DNA of 64,000 nt from an uncultured Sphingomonadaceae bacterium (GCA_947493215.1 CANLQE010000001.1:2233404-2297403), one strand, 5' to 3'; shown: positions 9,338 through 18,421, numbered from the stretch's first letter. Program-made: numbers and translations. Notes: generated from the letters alone by a model not told the origin.

Positions 9338-10156
9338 ATGACACGCGGGCAATTTCACAAGATGCATGGACTGGGCAATGACTTTGTCATTATCGATGCG
9401 CGTGGGCCGGAACTTTCCGAAAGTCTGACCATGTCCTTGGCCAAGGCATCTGCAATTGCCAATCGCCATAGCGGCATTGGTTGCGACCAACTTATCATTC
9501 TCAGGCCGTCAAACAAAGCCGATGTCCGGATGCAAATCTATAACGCCGATGGCGGCGAAGTCGAAGCTTGCGGTAATGCGACGCGGTGCGTGGTAAAATT
9601 GCTCGGCGACGGGACTTCTATCGAAACCGAAGGCGGCCTGCTTTCTGGTCAAGTGACCGATGAAGGCGCGATCGTCGATATGGGCCAACCGCGCTTTGAG
9701 TGGGATGCAATCCCCCTCTCCTATGCCATGGATACATTGCACATGCCGGTGGGCTGGGAAGATTTACAGGATCCCGCGGCGGTCAATGTCGGCAATCCAC
9801 ATGCCATTTTTTTCTTGGAAGACAGCGACGCCGTTGAGCTAGATCGATTGGGACCGATGATCGAAGTCGACCCGTTATTTCCCGAGCGGGTCAACGTTAA
9901 TGTCGCCCATATAAAAGATGGCGACATATATTTACGCGTCTGGGAACGAGGCGTCGGTTTAACGCGCGCCTGCGGCACTGGAGCATGTGCGACGGCGGTT
10001 GCCGCGATCAAACGGGGGTTGGTGCAAAGTCCGGTAAAGGTGCACCTGCCGGGAGGCACTCTGACCCTGTCATGGCAACAAGGCGGTGCCATCATGATGC
10101 AAGGGCCAACCACCTATGTTTTTTCCGGTGAAACGGACTGGAGCGATTTTGAATGA
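9338..10156 (+). CDS. dapF: Diaminopimelate epimerase
   Basis: Converts LL- to meso-diaminopimelate for peptidoglycan and lysine. The 272 residues start at MTRGQFHKMHGLGNDFV, the family N-terminus. The two catalytic cysteines are present: Cys78 in EACGNATRC and Cys212 in ACGTGACAT. The frame extends to a GTG at 9272 but the added residues are unlike DapF. It starts a four-gene run (dapF-mtaB-ftsY-yciB) in which each start overlaps the previous stop by four bases. Confidence 0.97.
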   Translation: MTRGQFHKMHGLGNDFVIIDARGPELSESLTMSLAKASAIANRHSGIGCDQLIILRPSNKADVRMQIYNADGGEVEACGNATRCVVKLLGDGTSIETEGGLLSGQVTDEGAIVDMGQPRFEWDAIPLSYAMDTLHMPVGWEDLQDPAAVNVGNPHAIFFLEDSDAVELDRLGPMIEVDPLFPERVNVNVAHIKDGDIYLRVWERGVGLTRACGTGACATAVAAIKRGLVQSPVKVHLPGGTLTLSWQQGGAIMMQGPTTYVFSGETDWSDFE

Positions 10157-11418
10157 GCGGCCCCGACATCATCAGCATGGGCTGCCGTTTGAATATCGCG
10201 GAAAGCGAAGCGATCAAGCAGAGCATTAGTGCCTCAAAGGTGAACGCTGACAATCTCGTCATCGTCAACAGCTGTGCCGTGACCAATGAAGCCGTGCGGC
10301 AAACCCGCCAAGCTATCAGGCGCGCCAAGCGGGCCAATCCCGACAAGGCCGTAGTCGTCACGGGCTGCGCTGCTCAGGTCGATCCGGCCATGTTTGATGC
10401 TATGCCGGAAATTTCCGGGGTGGTTGGCAATTTCGACAAATATGATGCCGACAATTTCAAATTTGGCATGGAAACCAACAAGCCGGATATTCGCGTTTCG
10501 GATATCATGCAGGTGAAAGAAACGGCGCCACATATGGTCAGCGCCTTTGCCGAGCGGTCACGTGCCTTTGTAGAAGTTCAAAATGGCTGCGACCATCGCT
10601 GTACCTTTTGTATCATTCCTTATGGCCGTGGTAACAGCAGATCGGTGCCGGCGGGGCAAGTTGTCGACCAAGTCAAAGCGTTGGTGGACAAGGGCTTTAA
10701 CGAAGTTGTCCTGACCGGTGTTGATGTGACCAGCTATGGTCCTGATCTACCGGGAAATCCCAGTCTCGGACTGCTCGTCGAACGGGTTTTAAAGCATGTT
10801 CCCGACCTGAAACGACTGCGATTGTCGTCGGTGGATGGAGTAGAGATTGATGAACGCCTGTTTGATATCCTAACTGGCGAAAGCCGAATGATGCCGCACG
10901 TGCATCTGTCTCTGCAATCCGGCGACAATATGATCCTAAAGCGGATGAAACGTCGCCACAGCCGCGAACAAGCCATAGAATTGGTCGCACGATTGAAAGA
11001 AACACGCCCGGAAATAGCCATTGGTGCTGACATTATCGCGGGATTTCCGACCGAAACAGAGCGGATGTTTTCGGGCAGTCTGGATATTATCGATCAATGC
11101 GATATCATTCACGGTCACATATTCCCTTATTCACCGCGCCAAGGTACCCCGGCTGCCAACATGCCGCAGGTTAACGGCGTTGTTATCAAGGAACGCGCCA
11201 AGATTTTGCGGCAGAAGATTGCTACAAAGGCGCAAGCCTGGCGCGACAATCTCGTCGGAACACAGCAAAATGTGTTGTGTGAGTTAAATGGCAAAGCTGG
11301 ATATGCGGAAAATTTTGCCCATATTAGTTTTGAAGAAACCATGCCAGAAGGCCAGATCATCCCTGTAGACGTCATTGCATCCGATGGCCGAAACCTGATC
11401 GGAAGAAAAAGAGTATGA
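10153..11418 (+). CDS. mtaB: tRNA t6A37 methylthiotransferase (MtaB type)
   Basis: Radical-SAM enzyme that adds a methylthio group to N6-threonylcarbamoyladenosine at tRNA position 37. The 421 residues include the N-terminal UPF0004 domain with Cys11, Cys41 and Cys72 for the auxiliary Fe-S cluster. The radical-SAM triad is Cys146-Cys150-Cys153 in CDHRCTFC, and a TRAM-like region lies at the C-terminus. The GCRLNIAESE start and the YGRGNSRSVP stretch after the triad favour MtaB over MiaB. It overlaps dapF and ftsY by four bases each. Confidence 0.92.
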   Translation: MSGPDIISMGCRLNIAESEAIKQSISASKVNADNLVIVNSCAVTNEAVRQTRQAIRRAKRANPDKAVVVTGCAAQVDPAMFDAMPEISGVVGNFDKYDADNFKFGMETNKPDIRVSDIMQVKETAPHMVSAFAERSRAFVEVQNGCDHRCTFCIIPYGRGNSRSVPAGQVVDQVKALVDKGFNEVVLTGVDVTSYGPDLPGNPSLGLLVERVLKHVPDLKRLRLSSVDGVEIDERLFDILTGESRMMPHVHLSLQSGDNMILKRMKRRHSREQAIELVARLKETRPEIAIGADIIAGFPTETERMFSGSLDIIDQCDIIHGHIFPYSPRQGTPAANMPQVNGVVIKERAKILRQKIATKAQAWRDNLVGTQQNVLCELNGKAGYAENFAHISFEETMPEGQIIPVDVIASDGRNLIGRKRV

Positions 11419-12344
11419 GTGAAAAACCGGGGTGGAAGGATCGCTTGTTCGGCGGCTTCAGCAAGACATCAGGGAAACTGACCGAAAATCTGACAGGACT
11501 AGTGACCAAGGCCAAGCTCGACGATGCGACTCTCGACGAAATCGAAGATGCGCTCATCATTTCAGACCTTGGTCCTGCTACAGCAGCCTCTATCCGAGAA
11601 AAACTCTCAAACGAGCGATTTGAGAAGGGCCTTAGCGAGCATGCAGTCCGCGAAATTATCCAGTCGGAAATAGCAGGTATATTGGAACCTGTAGCTATAC
11701 CGCTCGAAATTGACGCCTTCCCTCGACCGCAAGTGATCCTGGTCATTGGAGTCAATGGTTCCGGAAAAACCACAACCATAGCCAAAATGGCCCACCTGTT
11801 CCTCGAGCAGGATTACGGCGTGATGCTGGCCGCCGGCGATACATTTCGTGCAGCGGCGATTGGACAGCTCAAAGTCTGGGCCGAACGACTTGGTGTTCCG
11901 ATCATCAGCGGCAAAGAAGGCGGAGATAGTGCCAGTATCGTCTACGAAGGGGTTAAACAGGCCACTGCCACCGGCATTGATGTATTAATCGTCGATACAG
12001 CCGGACGGCTGCAAAACCGCACGGAATTGATGGATGAGCTGGACAAGATTCGTCGCGTGCTTGGCCGGCTCAATCCGGAAGCTCCGCATAATGTCGTTTT
12101 GGTGCTGGACGCAACAACGGGACAAAATGCTCTGTCACAAATTGAAGTGTTTAAGGAAGTGGCAAAGGTAACCGGCCTAATCATGACGAAGTTGGATGGA
12201 ACAGCGCGCGGCGGTGTGCTTGTTGCAGCAGCGAAACAATTTAAAATGCCAATCCACGCGATTGGTGTCGGAGAGACCATGGAAGATTTACGGCCGTTTG
12301 ACGCCAACGACCTCGCCGGAGCCATAGCAGGAATTGAAGAATGA
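11415..12344 (+). CDS. ftsY: Signal recognition particle receptor FtsY
   Basis: SRP receptor GTPase at the inner membrane, partner of Ffh. At 309 residues it lacks a long acidic A domain, as is common in alphaproteobacteria; a short amphipathic N-terminus (KDRLFGGFSK) precedes the N domain. G-domain motifs are IGVNGSGKTTT (residues 111-121), DTAGRLQNR and TKLDGTARGG. It overlaps mtaB upstream and yciB downstream by four bases. Confidence 0.97.
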   Translation: MSEKPGWKDRLFGGFSKTSGKLTENLTGLVTKAKLDDATLDEIEDALIISDLGPATAASIREKLSNERFEKGLSEHAVREIIQSEIAGILEPVAIPLEIDAFPRPQVILVIGVNGSGKTTTIAKMAHLFLEQDYGVMLAAGDTFRAAAIGQLKVWAERLGVPIISGKEGGDSASIVYEGVKQATATGIDVLIVDTAGRLQNRTELMDELDKIRRVLGRLNPEAPHNVVLVLDATTGQNALSQIEVFKEVAKVTGLIMTKLDGTARGGVLVAAAKQFKMPIHAIGVGETMEDLRPFDANDLAGAIAGIEE

Positions 12345-12955
12345 GTGATGACGTCATCAATATAGAGCCGAAGAAAGAAAATAAGGGACTGGGTTTCGCA
12401 CTTGATTTCGGCCCGCTGCTCGTATTTTTCCTGGCCTATAAATTCGTCGGTATAATCGCGGGAACCGCTGCCTTCATGGCAGCCATTCTGGTCGCCGTGA
12501 TCATATCCAAATGGAAAATGGGCAAAATATCCCCGATGCTATGGCTGTCCGCCGTGCTGGTTATTGGCTTTGGCGCGCTGACCATCTATTTCAACGATCC
12601 CCGCTTTATTCAGATCAAACCGACAATCATCTATCTTGGTTTTGCTATCATATTGGGTGTCGGATTGCTGAGGGGTAAGGCCATGTTGAAATATCTGCTG
12701 CAAGCCGCCTATGAAGGGTTGTCCGATGAGGGTTGGCTGAAATTATCGCGCAACTGGGCTATATTCTTTGTCGCAATGGCTGTTCTCAATGAGGCCATGC
12801 GACTGACTTTGACCTTCGATCTCTGGTTAACGCTCAAAGTATGGGGCATCACGATATTGTCGTTTATTTTCGCGATTGCCAACGTCCCGATGTTGATGCG
12901 ACACGGTCTTGACCTTGGGCAAGATGAAGAGGTTGAAGAAGCCGAGTCCAAATAA
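12341..12955 (+). CDS. yciB: Inner-membrane spanning protein YciB (septation protein A family)
   Basis: A 204-residue polytopic protein with about five or six hydrophobic spans. It shows the family landmarks LDFGPLLVFFLAYKF near the start, KPTIIYLGFAIILGVGL in the middle and WLKLSRNWAIFF later. YciB/IspA proteins influence cell-envelope synthesis and septation; the biochemical role is unclear. The start overlaps the ftsY stop. A short acidic tail ends the protein, and a bidirectional terminator follows. Confidence 0.92.
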   Translation: MSDDVINIEPKKENKGLGFALDFGPLLVFFLAYKFVGIIAGTAAFMAAILVAVIISKWKMGKISPMLWLSAVLVIGFGALTIYFNDPRFIQIKPTIIYLGFAIILGVGLLRGKAMLKYLLQAAYEGLSDEGWLKLSRNWAIFFVAMAVLNEAMRLTLTFDLWLTLKVWGITILSFIFAIANVPMLMRHGLDLGQDEEVEEAESK

Positions 12956-12988
12956 AAACCGCGCGCCGGTTTAGCGGAGCGCGGTTTT
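12955..12988. terminator. Bidirectional terminator between yciB and sodB
   Basis: A perfect 10-bp inverted repeat (AAAACCGCGC / GCGCGGTTTT) with a 14-base loop lies between two convergent genes. It has A-tract and T-tract flanks, so it can serve both strands. Confidence 0.88.
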
Positions 12989-13009
12989 GAAGTTCTTGGG
13001 ATAAGGCGG

Positions 13010-13615
13010 TTAGCCTTGATCAGCTCGGCTCACGCCTTCGCCATCAAGGTTTTGCGCGACAAAGTCCCAATCAATGGCGCTGTCAAGCAATGCAGACACA
13101 TAATCTGGGCGCGCGTTCTGGTAATCCAGATAATAAGCATGCTCCCACACGTCGATCGTCAGCAATGGTTTCATGCCATGCGCGACCGGACTGTCTGCAT
13201 CATGCAAAGATGTGATTTCCAGCTTGTCACCGTTCAGCACCAACCATGCCCAACCGCTGGCAAAGTGGCCAACTGCTTCGGCTTTGAATTTTTCTTTGAA
13301 ATCTTCGACTGAGCCAAAGTCCGCTTCAATGCGGCTCTTCAATTCTGCTGGCATCTCTTTCTTTTCAGGGCTTAGGCACAACCAGTAAAAGCTGTGGTTC
13401 CAGACTTGTGCAGCGTTGTTGAAGAGACCACCTTCAGATGCTTTGATGATCTCGGACAATTTTTTGCCCGCATGATCTGTACCAGCGATCGCGTCGTTGG
13501 TTTTGGTCACATAAGCATTATGATGTTTGCCGTGATGGAAATTAAACGTTGCTTCAGAGATTAATTCACCGAAAGCGGTTTTTGCATAAGGAAGCGGGGG
13601 AAGTTCAAAGGACAT
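13010..13615 (-). CDS. sodB: Superoxide dismutase (Fe/Mn family, probably Fe)
   Basis: Cytoplasmic enzyme removing superoxide. The 201 residues carry all four metal ligands: His27 in NFHHGKHH, His74 in VWNHSFYW, and Asp155 and His159 in DVWEHAYYLDY. The FNNAAQVWNHSFYW pattern is typical of iron enzymes, but metal choice cannot be proved from sequence. It stands alone; the 176-base region upstream is shared with a divergent membrane protein. Confidence 0.95.
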   Translation of the reverse strand: MSFELPPLPYAKTAFGELISEATFNFHHGKHHNAYVTKTNDAIAGTDHAGKKLSEIIKASEGGLFNNAAQVWNHSFYWLCLSPEKKEMPAELKSRIEADFGSVEDFKEKFKAEAVGHFASGWAWLVLNGDKLEITSLHDADSPVAHGMKPLLTIDVWEHAYYLDYQNARPDYVSALLDSAIDWDFVAQNLDGEGVSRADQG

Positions 13616-13791
13616 TAAGAATTTTCTCCATGGTTAGAATAACTTTCAGTTAGCGCATATGGTGACAAAAGGTTCCATCGGCAACTGCCCATTAGAGCGT
13701 ATCTGATAGGATCAGCGTTTTTCCGTGACAAAAACGGCTTGAAGGCATAATATTACGACACGTTACACATTGTTTTTGGGGGAAGATAAAA

Positions 13792-14358
13792 ATGGCGAAG
13801 CTCTTTGGTAATTTGAATTTGGTGATGTTGGTGGGCCTGTTGCTTGCCATATTGGTTATTGTTGGCATCGGGCCGCTCGGCGATCCAATTAATGGTATTT
13901 TCCGCTGGCTTCATACATTTTTCGGTGTTCTGTGGATCGGCCTGCTCTATTATTTCAACTTTGTGCAAGTCCCGCAAATGCCGAATATTCCTGACGAAGC
14001 CAAACCGGCCGTGTCCAAACATATTGCACCTAGCGCTCTGTACTACTTCCGCTGGTCCGCCTTGTTTACGGTGATTACCGGTCTGATTGTCGCGTATTTG
14101 ACCGGCTATCTGCAGCAGGCTTTGCTATTGCAGGAAGGTTATTTGCTGATTGGGGTTGGTATGTGGATGGCACTGATCATGGCGTTTAACGTCTGGTTCC
14201 TAATCTGGCCTAATCAGAAAAAGGTATTGGGCATTGTCGAAGCAGATGCCGATGCAAAGGCGTCAGCGGGTAAAATCGCTCTCATGGCATCCCGGACCAA
14301 CACCTTGTTGTCCTTGCCGATGCTCTATTGCATGGTGAATGCTAATTTGGGCGGCTAG
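13792..14358 (+). CDS. PuuD-like (urate hydroxylase N-terminal) membrane protein
   Basis: A 188-residue protein with four predicted membrane spans. It resembles the membrane domain of PuuD/DUF989 proteins: FRWLHTFFGVLWIGLLYYFNFVQVP and a later MWMALIMAFNVWFLIWPNQKK. Stand-alone copies lacking the cytochrome c part are common in proteobacteria and usually have no proven urate activity; no purine-catabolic genes are nearby. A good intrinsic terminator follows. Confidence 0.8.
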   Translation: MAKLFGNLNLVMLVGLLLAILVIVGIGPLGDPINGIFRWLHTFFGVLWIGLLYYFNFVQVPQMPNIPDEAKPAVSKHIAPSALYYFRWSALFTVITGLIVAYLTGYLQQALLLQEGYLLIGVGMWMALIMAFNVWFLIWPNQKKVLGIVEADADAKASAGKIALMASRTNTLLSLPMLYCMVNANLGG

Positions 14359-14381
14359 ATGCGCTGACAAAGCAAACGGAA

Positions 14382-14408
14382 AGAGGGCTTCAAGGCCCTC
14401 TTTTTTTT
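14382..14408 (+). terminator. Terminator after the PuuD-like gene
   Basis: A 7-bp GC-rich stem (AGAGGGC / GCCCTCT) with a 6-base loop is followed directly by a run of eight T, about 24 bases after the stop codon. Confidence 0.92.
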
Positions 14409-14424
14409 GCGCGCAAGGTAGAGG

Positions 14425-15786
14425 CTAGCGAAGTCGTCGTGCCAGTTTATGGGCGGGGCCAAATCCGATAAAGGCGGCGCCAACAAACGGCATCGCGACG
14501 ACCCATAGGCGGACGCCAGTGACGCCCAACGGGCTTGCAATACTGATCGCTGCCGTCGCAGCTAGACCAGCGCAAACGAACAGCAAACCGACAATCAGCC
14601 TCCAATGAGGAAGGTCAGCTTTATCTTCCTGTCCGTTGCCAGTTCCCGCTTGCTCGTATTTAGCAAAAATCATGATAAGCGGCAATAAAGCTGCAATATA
14701 GAGCACGAACCAGATTGGCCGGGAAAGCCACCAGCTTGCGCTTCCGGGAGCGACATCAAGACCGATGCCACCCAACAGCCAAGCAGCTACCATTACCATT
14801 ACGAATGCCGTCAAATGCCAGAGATAGGTGGTCATGATCATGCCGTTCATCAGCACCACCCCTGTCCATATCCGAATATTGTCCAGCATGCGCCGTGCCT
14901 TTGGTTCGAGCACCAAAGCAAAGCCGGTTTGTGCTATCCCCAACGCGAGCAAGGCTATGGTAGGCGGCATACTGTTGCTGACCGCTTCGCCGGGAACACC
15001 GATCATCGCGACCGGATAAGGACCAAAACCAACTAAAAGCCCTAAAGCTGTCAATCCGCCTATGCCCCATAAAAACGCCCGTTTGGGGTTAGAGAAATAA
15101 CCTTCACTCCAAGCGTAACCCAGTTGATGCACCGCTAGCCAGATGAAGACAAAGTTCACAAAATTCACATAAGGCACATTCAACGCAAAGGTCATGGCAT
15201 CTATGGCAATTGCGCCGGCGACCAGCCCCCAAAAGGACGCCATGCCAAAGCGTTTCCACGCGGCATGGGTAAATGGCACTACTGCACCAACCATAAGATA
15301 GACCGCCAGAAACCAGACCGGGATCAAAGCCAATTGTGTGGCTAGTTCAACAATTTTGCGATCTACGCCCATGGCTGTGCCAAACAAAGCAAAGAGTGTC
15401 CAGATCAGGAAAAGCGGCAACACCGGATTGATCAAGCGGCGCAAGCGGCCAGTGAACCAGCCCGCATAACTACCTTCATTCCTGCGGTTTGCGGACCAGG
15501 ACAGCGCGTGGGAAAATCCGCCGACCAGGAAGAATATCGGCATAACCTGGAACCCCCAAGTCAGCCATTGTGTCCATGGCAGAATACCCAATAGATGTCC
15601 GCCCTGCACTGCGCCATTTTCAATGTAAGGCGCGGCAACCAGCCAATGGCCAATAACGACAGCAAGAATAGAAAAGGCCCGGAGGAAATCGACATAGCGA
15701 TTGCGTCCTGGCGGGGCTTTAAGCGCCATTTCTTCGGCGCGAGACCATAGAGTCCGTTTCGCCGTCGTCTCCCCGCGCTCAATCAT
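14425..15786 (-). CDS. Acyltransferase 3 (OafA-like) membrane protein
   Basis: A 453-residue protein with about ten hydrophobic spans, beginning with the family signature NRYVDFLRAFSILAVVIGHW; the His in GHW is the conserved catalytic residue. Family members O-acylate cell-surface sugars or modify exported molecules. The neighbours do not reveal the substrate. The acyltransferase-3 core ends well before the C-terminus, and no SGNH domain is fused. Confidence 0.88.
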   Translation of the reverse strand: MIERGETTAKRTLWSRAEEMALKAPPGRNRYVDFLRAFSILAVVIGHWLVAAPYIENGAVQGGHLLGILPWTQWLTWGFQVMPIFFLVGGFSHALSWSANRRNEGSYAGWFTGRLRRLINPVLPLFLIWTLFALFGTAMGVDRKIVELATQLALIPVWFLAVYLMVGAVVPFTHAAWKRFGMASFWGLVAGAIAIDAMTFALNVPYVNFVNFVFIWLAVHQLGYAWSEGYFSNPKRAFLWGIGGLTALGLLVGFGPYPVAMIGVPGEAVSNSMPPTIALLALGIAQTGFALVLEPKARRMLDNIRIWTGVVLMNGMIMTTYLWHLTAFVMVMVAAWLLGGIGLDVAPGSASWWLSRPIWFVLYIAALLPLIMIFAKYEQAGTGNGQEDKADLPHWRLIVGLLFVCAGLAATAAISIASPLGVTGVRLWVVAMPFVGAAFIGFGPAHKLARRLR

Positions 15787-15890
15787 ATAGTCCCCTCACA
15801 TCCCGATTGTTTCACATATTTAGGTAATCACAGGGCCAGCCTATTCAAGGCAAGCGGTAGTTGATGGTAAGGTGATAATGCCAAGGAAAG

Positions 15891-16943
15891 CTATCCCAGA
15901 AGATCGTGACGTTTCAGCGAATGGCGCAACTGATCATAGGTCAGATTGAGTGCCTTTGCCGTTTGTCGCTGGTTATAACGTGATTTCGCCAGAGCCGCTT
16001 CCAAGATGCGTTTTTCAAAGGCTTCGACAGCCTCTTTCATGTCATCGACCGCCGAATAAGCCGGTTCCACTGAAGCGGGTGTCGGTGCGACATCAGCTTG
16101 CTCAGATGCCTGGTTGGACTTGACGGGCTCGGGTTCCCGCGTTGCAGTTACTTGCGGCTTCCAAGGAGATTCAAAAGGGTCAAAGACGATATGATCGACT
16201 GGTCGTGAATAATCGCTCCATTGATAGACAGCGCGCTCGATAACATTACGCAGTTCACGGACATTGCCTGGCCATTGATGACGAGCCAGCGCTTCCGCGG
16301 CTAGCTGGCCAAAACCTGGCCATTGCTCCCATTCCAGCTCAGCCGCCATGCGTCGTCCGAAATAGTCGGCCAGCACCGGCACGTCGCCTTCGCGGTAGCG
16401 CAGCGGCGGCAAAGTAACGACCTCAAAAGACAAGCGATCAAGCAAATCCGCTCGAAATGTACCTTCATCGGCCATTTTGGGAAGATCGGCATTGGTTGCC
16501 GCAACGATCCGTACGTCCACCCGCTGCGGTCGCGAAGATCCTATTCGGGTAATCTCACCATATTCCACTGCGCGGAGCAACCGTTCCTGTGCAGCCGAAG
16601 ACAGCGTTCCAAGCTCATCGAGGAACAATGTCCCGCCATCGGCTTCTTCAAATCGCCCAACCCTGTTTTTGGTGGCCCCGGTAAAGGCGCCCGCTTCATG
16701 ACCGAATAGCTCCGCCTCGATCAGCGTTTCCGGCATGGCTGCACAGTTGAGTGTCACCAAAGGACCATCCCAACGCGTACTGAGGCGGTGGAGCCGTTCT
16801 GCGATCAACTCTTTACCTGTGCCGCGCTCGCCTATAACAAGGACAGGACGGTTTAATGCCGCGGCCCGGCTAGCCTTTTCTACGGCATCCAGAAAGGCCC
16901 CGGACTCTCCGATAAACTGATTTTCGCGATCCATGCCCAACAT
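15891..16943 (-). CDS. pspF: Phage shock protein operon activator PspF
   Basis: Sigma-54-dependent AAA+ activator without an N-terminal receiver domain. The 350 residues show Walker A GERGTGKE (38-45), the sigma-54 contact loop GAFTGA (85-90), FLDELGTL as Walker B, and a C-terminal Fis-type helix-turn-helix (YNQRQTAKALNLTYDQLRHSL). In characterised systems PspA binds PspF and silences it until membrane stress. It is divergent from the psp operon, whose sigma-54 promoter lies in the shared 158-base region. Confidence 0.93.
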   Translation of the reverse strand: MLGMDRENQFIGESGAFLDAVEKASRAAALNRPVLVIGERGTGKELIAERLHRLSTRWDGPLVTLNCAAMPETLIEAELFGHEAGAFTGATKNRVGRFEEADGGTLFLDELGTLSSAAQERLLRAVEYGEITRIGSSRPQRVDVRIVAATNADLPKMADEGTFRADLLDRLSFEVVTLPPLRYREGDVPVLADYFGRRMAAELEWEQWPGFGQLAAEALARHQWPGNVRELRNVIERAVYQWSDYSRPVDHIVFDPFESPWKPQVTATREPEPVKSNQASEQADVAPTPASVEPAYSAVDDMKEAVEAFEKRILEAALAKSRYNQRQTAKALNLTYDQLRHSLKRHDLLG

Positions 16944-17033
16944 ATAGTGTCAATTCCTATTAAATAGCAATTAATACCATATTCATTTTGTCAAAATTTT
17001 ATATTAATGCTATATATCAGTAACTTATAAAAC

Positions 17034-17049
17034 TGGCACGCCTCCTGCA
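17034..17049 (+). promoter_or_regulatory. Sigma-54 (-24/-12) promoter of the psp operon
   Basis: TGGCACGCCTCCTGCA matches the sigma-54 consensus, with GG and GC separated by exactly ten bases. It lies 53 bases before the first gene of the operon and opposite pspF. The AT-rich stretch at 16944-17033, including a spaced AATTAATA / TATTAAT pair (16969-16976 and 17002-17008), is a likely place for PspF or IHF binding; that part is inference. Confidence 0.92.
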
Positions 17050-17101
17050 ATGTTAGTCTCGAACCCGCAAGGGACTACAAAACGACCAATCGGAGGACAA
17101 A

Positions 17102-17284
17102 ATGTCAGCAACCACAAAAACAGGCAAACTCGCAAATTTGAGCAGAACCGATGTTTCTGCCGTCATTTCCGTCCTGCTGTTCAGCCTGACCATTTTGATC
17201 AGCGCCGTTGGGCCTGCAGAGGCGCAAGGCCCTACCATCTCCGAAGATGGTGTAATTTCCCCATCTGTCAGCTATAAAGCGTGA
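17102..17284 (+). CDS. Small exported peptide, first gene of the psp operon (60 aa)
   Basis: I do not recognise a family. An excellent GGAG site precedes the ATG. Residues 1-18 are polar and basic, 19-39 hydrophobic, and an AEA-Q junction near residue 42 looks like a signal-peptidase site. That would release a mature peptide of about 18 residues (GPTISEDGVISPSVSYKA plus Gln). It is the first gene after the sigma-54 promoter, so it should be made under the same stress. It could also remain as a single-pass membrane protein. A hairpin follows before pspA. Confidence 0.65.
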   Translation: MSATTKTGKLANLSRTDVSAVISVLLFSLTILISAVGPAEAQGPTISEDGVISPSVSYKA

Positions 17285-17293
17285 CAGGCGAAA

Positions 17294-17340
17294 TGGCCGG
17301 GACCCCTTCATTCCCCCTTGCCGAAGTTCGGTCCCGGCCA
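17294..17340 (+). other. 11-bp hairpin between the small peptide gene and pspA
   Basis: TGGCCGGGACC at 17294-17304 pairs perfectly with GGTCCCGGCCA at 17330-17340, loop 25. It is followed by CCTTTTC only, a weak T-tract. It could be a partial terminator or an mRNA processing/stability element that sets the ratio of peptide to PspA. Confidence 0.6.
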
Positions 17341-17451
17341 CCTTTTCAGATTGAAGACATAGAATTTATTGAAGACGCACAATTTTACGAAGACCAGCCT
17401 GAACGTTCGAACCATTCCAGGCGCAACGCTAGCAACTACCGGAGTTTAACC

Positions 17452-18123
17452 ATGGGTATTTTTTCAAGAACGCGCGATATCATCGCTGCCAACGTCACAG
17501 ACATGTTGGATAAAGCGGAGGATCCTTCCAAGTTGATCCGGATGATCATCCTAGAAATGGAAGAGACCCTTGTCGAAGTTCGTGCTTCTGCTGCCCGCAC
17601 CATTGCCGACCAAAAGGAAATGCGCCGGCATATAGACAAGCTGGAGCAGCTTACGGAAGATTGGAACGAAAAAGCTCAGCTGGCCCTGTCCAAAGATCGC
17701 GAAGATCTTGCAAAGGCCGCTTTGATCGAAAAACGCAAAGCATCTGATATGGCCGAGCAACTGACCGTTGAAATTCAGGTGCTCGACGACGCGCTTCGCG
17801 CTTCAGAAGGCGACATTGCGAAGCTGCAAAAGAAATTGCAGGAAGCGCGATCCCGCCAAAGCGGTTTGATCAATCGCCTAGAAAGCGCCGAAAACCGCTA
17901 TAAAATTCGCGAAATGTATAATGGCGATAAAGTCCATGATGCCTTTTCGAAATTTGAATATCTCGAACGTCAGGTTGATCATGCAGAAGGCCGCGCCGAT
18001 GCCCTGACTATGGGTGGTGAACCAGAAACACTGGAAAACCAGATTGCTGCGCTGGAAAGCAATGACAAGGTTGATGATGAATTGGAAGCCATGAAGGCGG
18101 CCATGAAGAAAGGTGACAAATAA
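17452..18123 (+). CDS. pspA: Phage shock protein A
   Basis: A 223-residue ESCRT-III-like peripheral membrane protein that coats stressed membranes and inhibits PspF. It starts at MGIFSRTRDIIAANVTDML, the family N-terminus with its amphipathic helix; a GGAG lies upstream. The rest is long coiled coil, with EDPSKLIRMIILEMEETLVEVR early and the FEYLERQVDHAEGRADA stretch late. The frame is open 57 codons upstream from a GTG, but that part lies over the hairpin and is not PspA-like. The stop overlaps the pspB start (TAATG). Confidence 0.96.
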   Translation: MGIFSRTRDIIAANVTDMLDKAEDPSKLIRMIILEMEETLVEVRASAARTIADQKEMRRHIDKLEQLTEDWNEKAQLALSKDREDLAKAALIEKRKASDMAEQLTVEIQVLDDALRASEGDIAKLQKKLQEARSRQSGLINRLESAENRYKIREMYNGDKVHDAFSKFEYLERQVDHAEGRADALTMGGEPETLENQIAALESNDKVDDELEAMKAAMKKGDK

Positions 18124-18419
18124 TGGAAAACATACTCGTACCTATTTTTGTGGTTGGCATGCTGTTTATCGGCCTACCGTGGATCATCTTTCACTATGTC
18201 ACCAAATGGAAAACTTCGGCCACCATCACCAATGAAGATGAGCAACTGCTCGATGAGTTGCACCGGATGGCGCGAAAATTGGATGATCGGATGGAAACTA
18301 TCGAACGTATCATGGCCGCCGATAATCCTAACTGGCGTCAATCGACATTGACCGATGCGACCAGCGATCCGAAACCGACGCTCGAAAATTTTGACAATCT
18401 TCTGAAAGAAAGGCGCTAA
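18123..18419 (+). CDS. pspB: Phage shock protein B
   Basis: A 98-residue protein with one N-terminal membrane span (about 4-25), then a short coiled coil with LLDELHRMARKLDDRMETIERIM. PspB with PspC relays membrane stress to PspA in enterobacteria. This copy is longer than the 74-residue E. coli PspB, with an extra C-terminal 30 residues. The LxxRxxxxERI stretch recurs in the six small proteins downstream. Confidence 0.88.
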   Translation: MENILVPIFVVGMLFIGLPWIIFHYVTKWKTSATITNEDEQLLDELHRMARKLDDRMETIERIMAADNPNWRQSTLTDATSDPKPTLENFDNLLKERR

Positions 18420-18421
18420 TC

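Noticed and set aside
17281-17451. GTG-initiated extension of pspA
   Set aside because: Spans the hairpin and has no PspA similarity; the ATG at 17452 has its own ribosome site.
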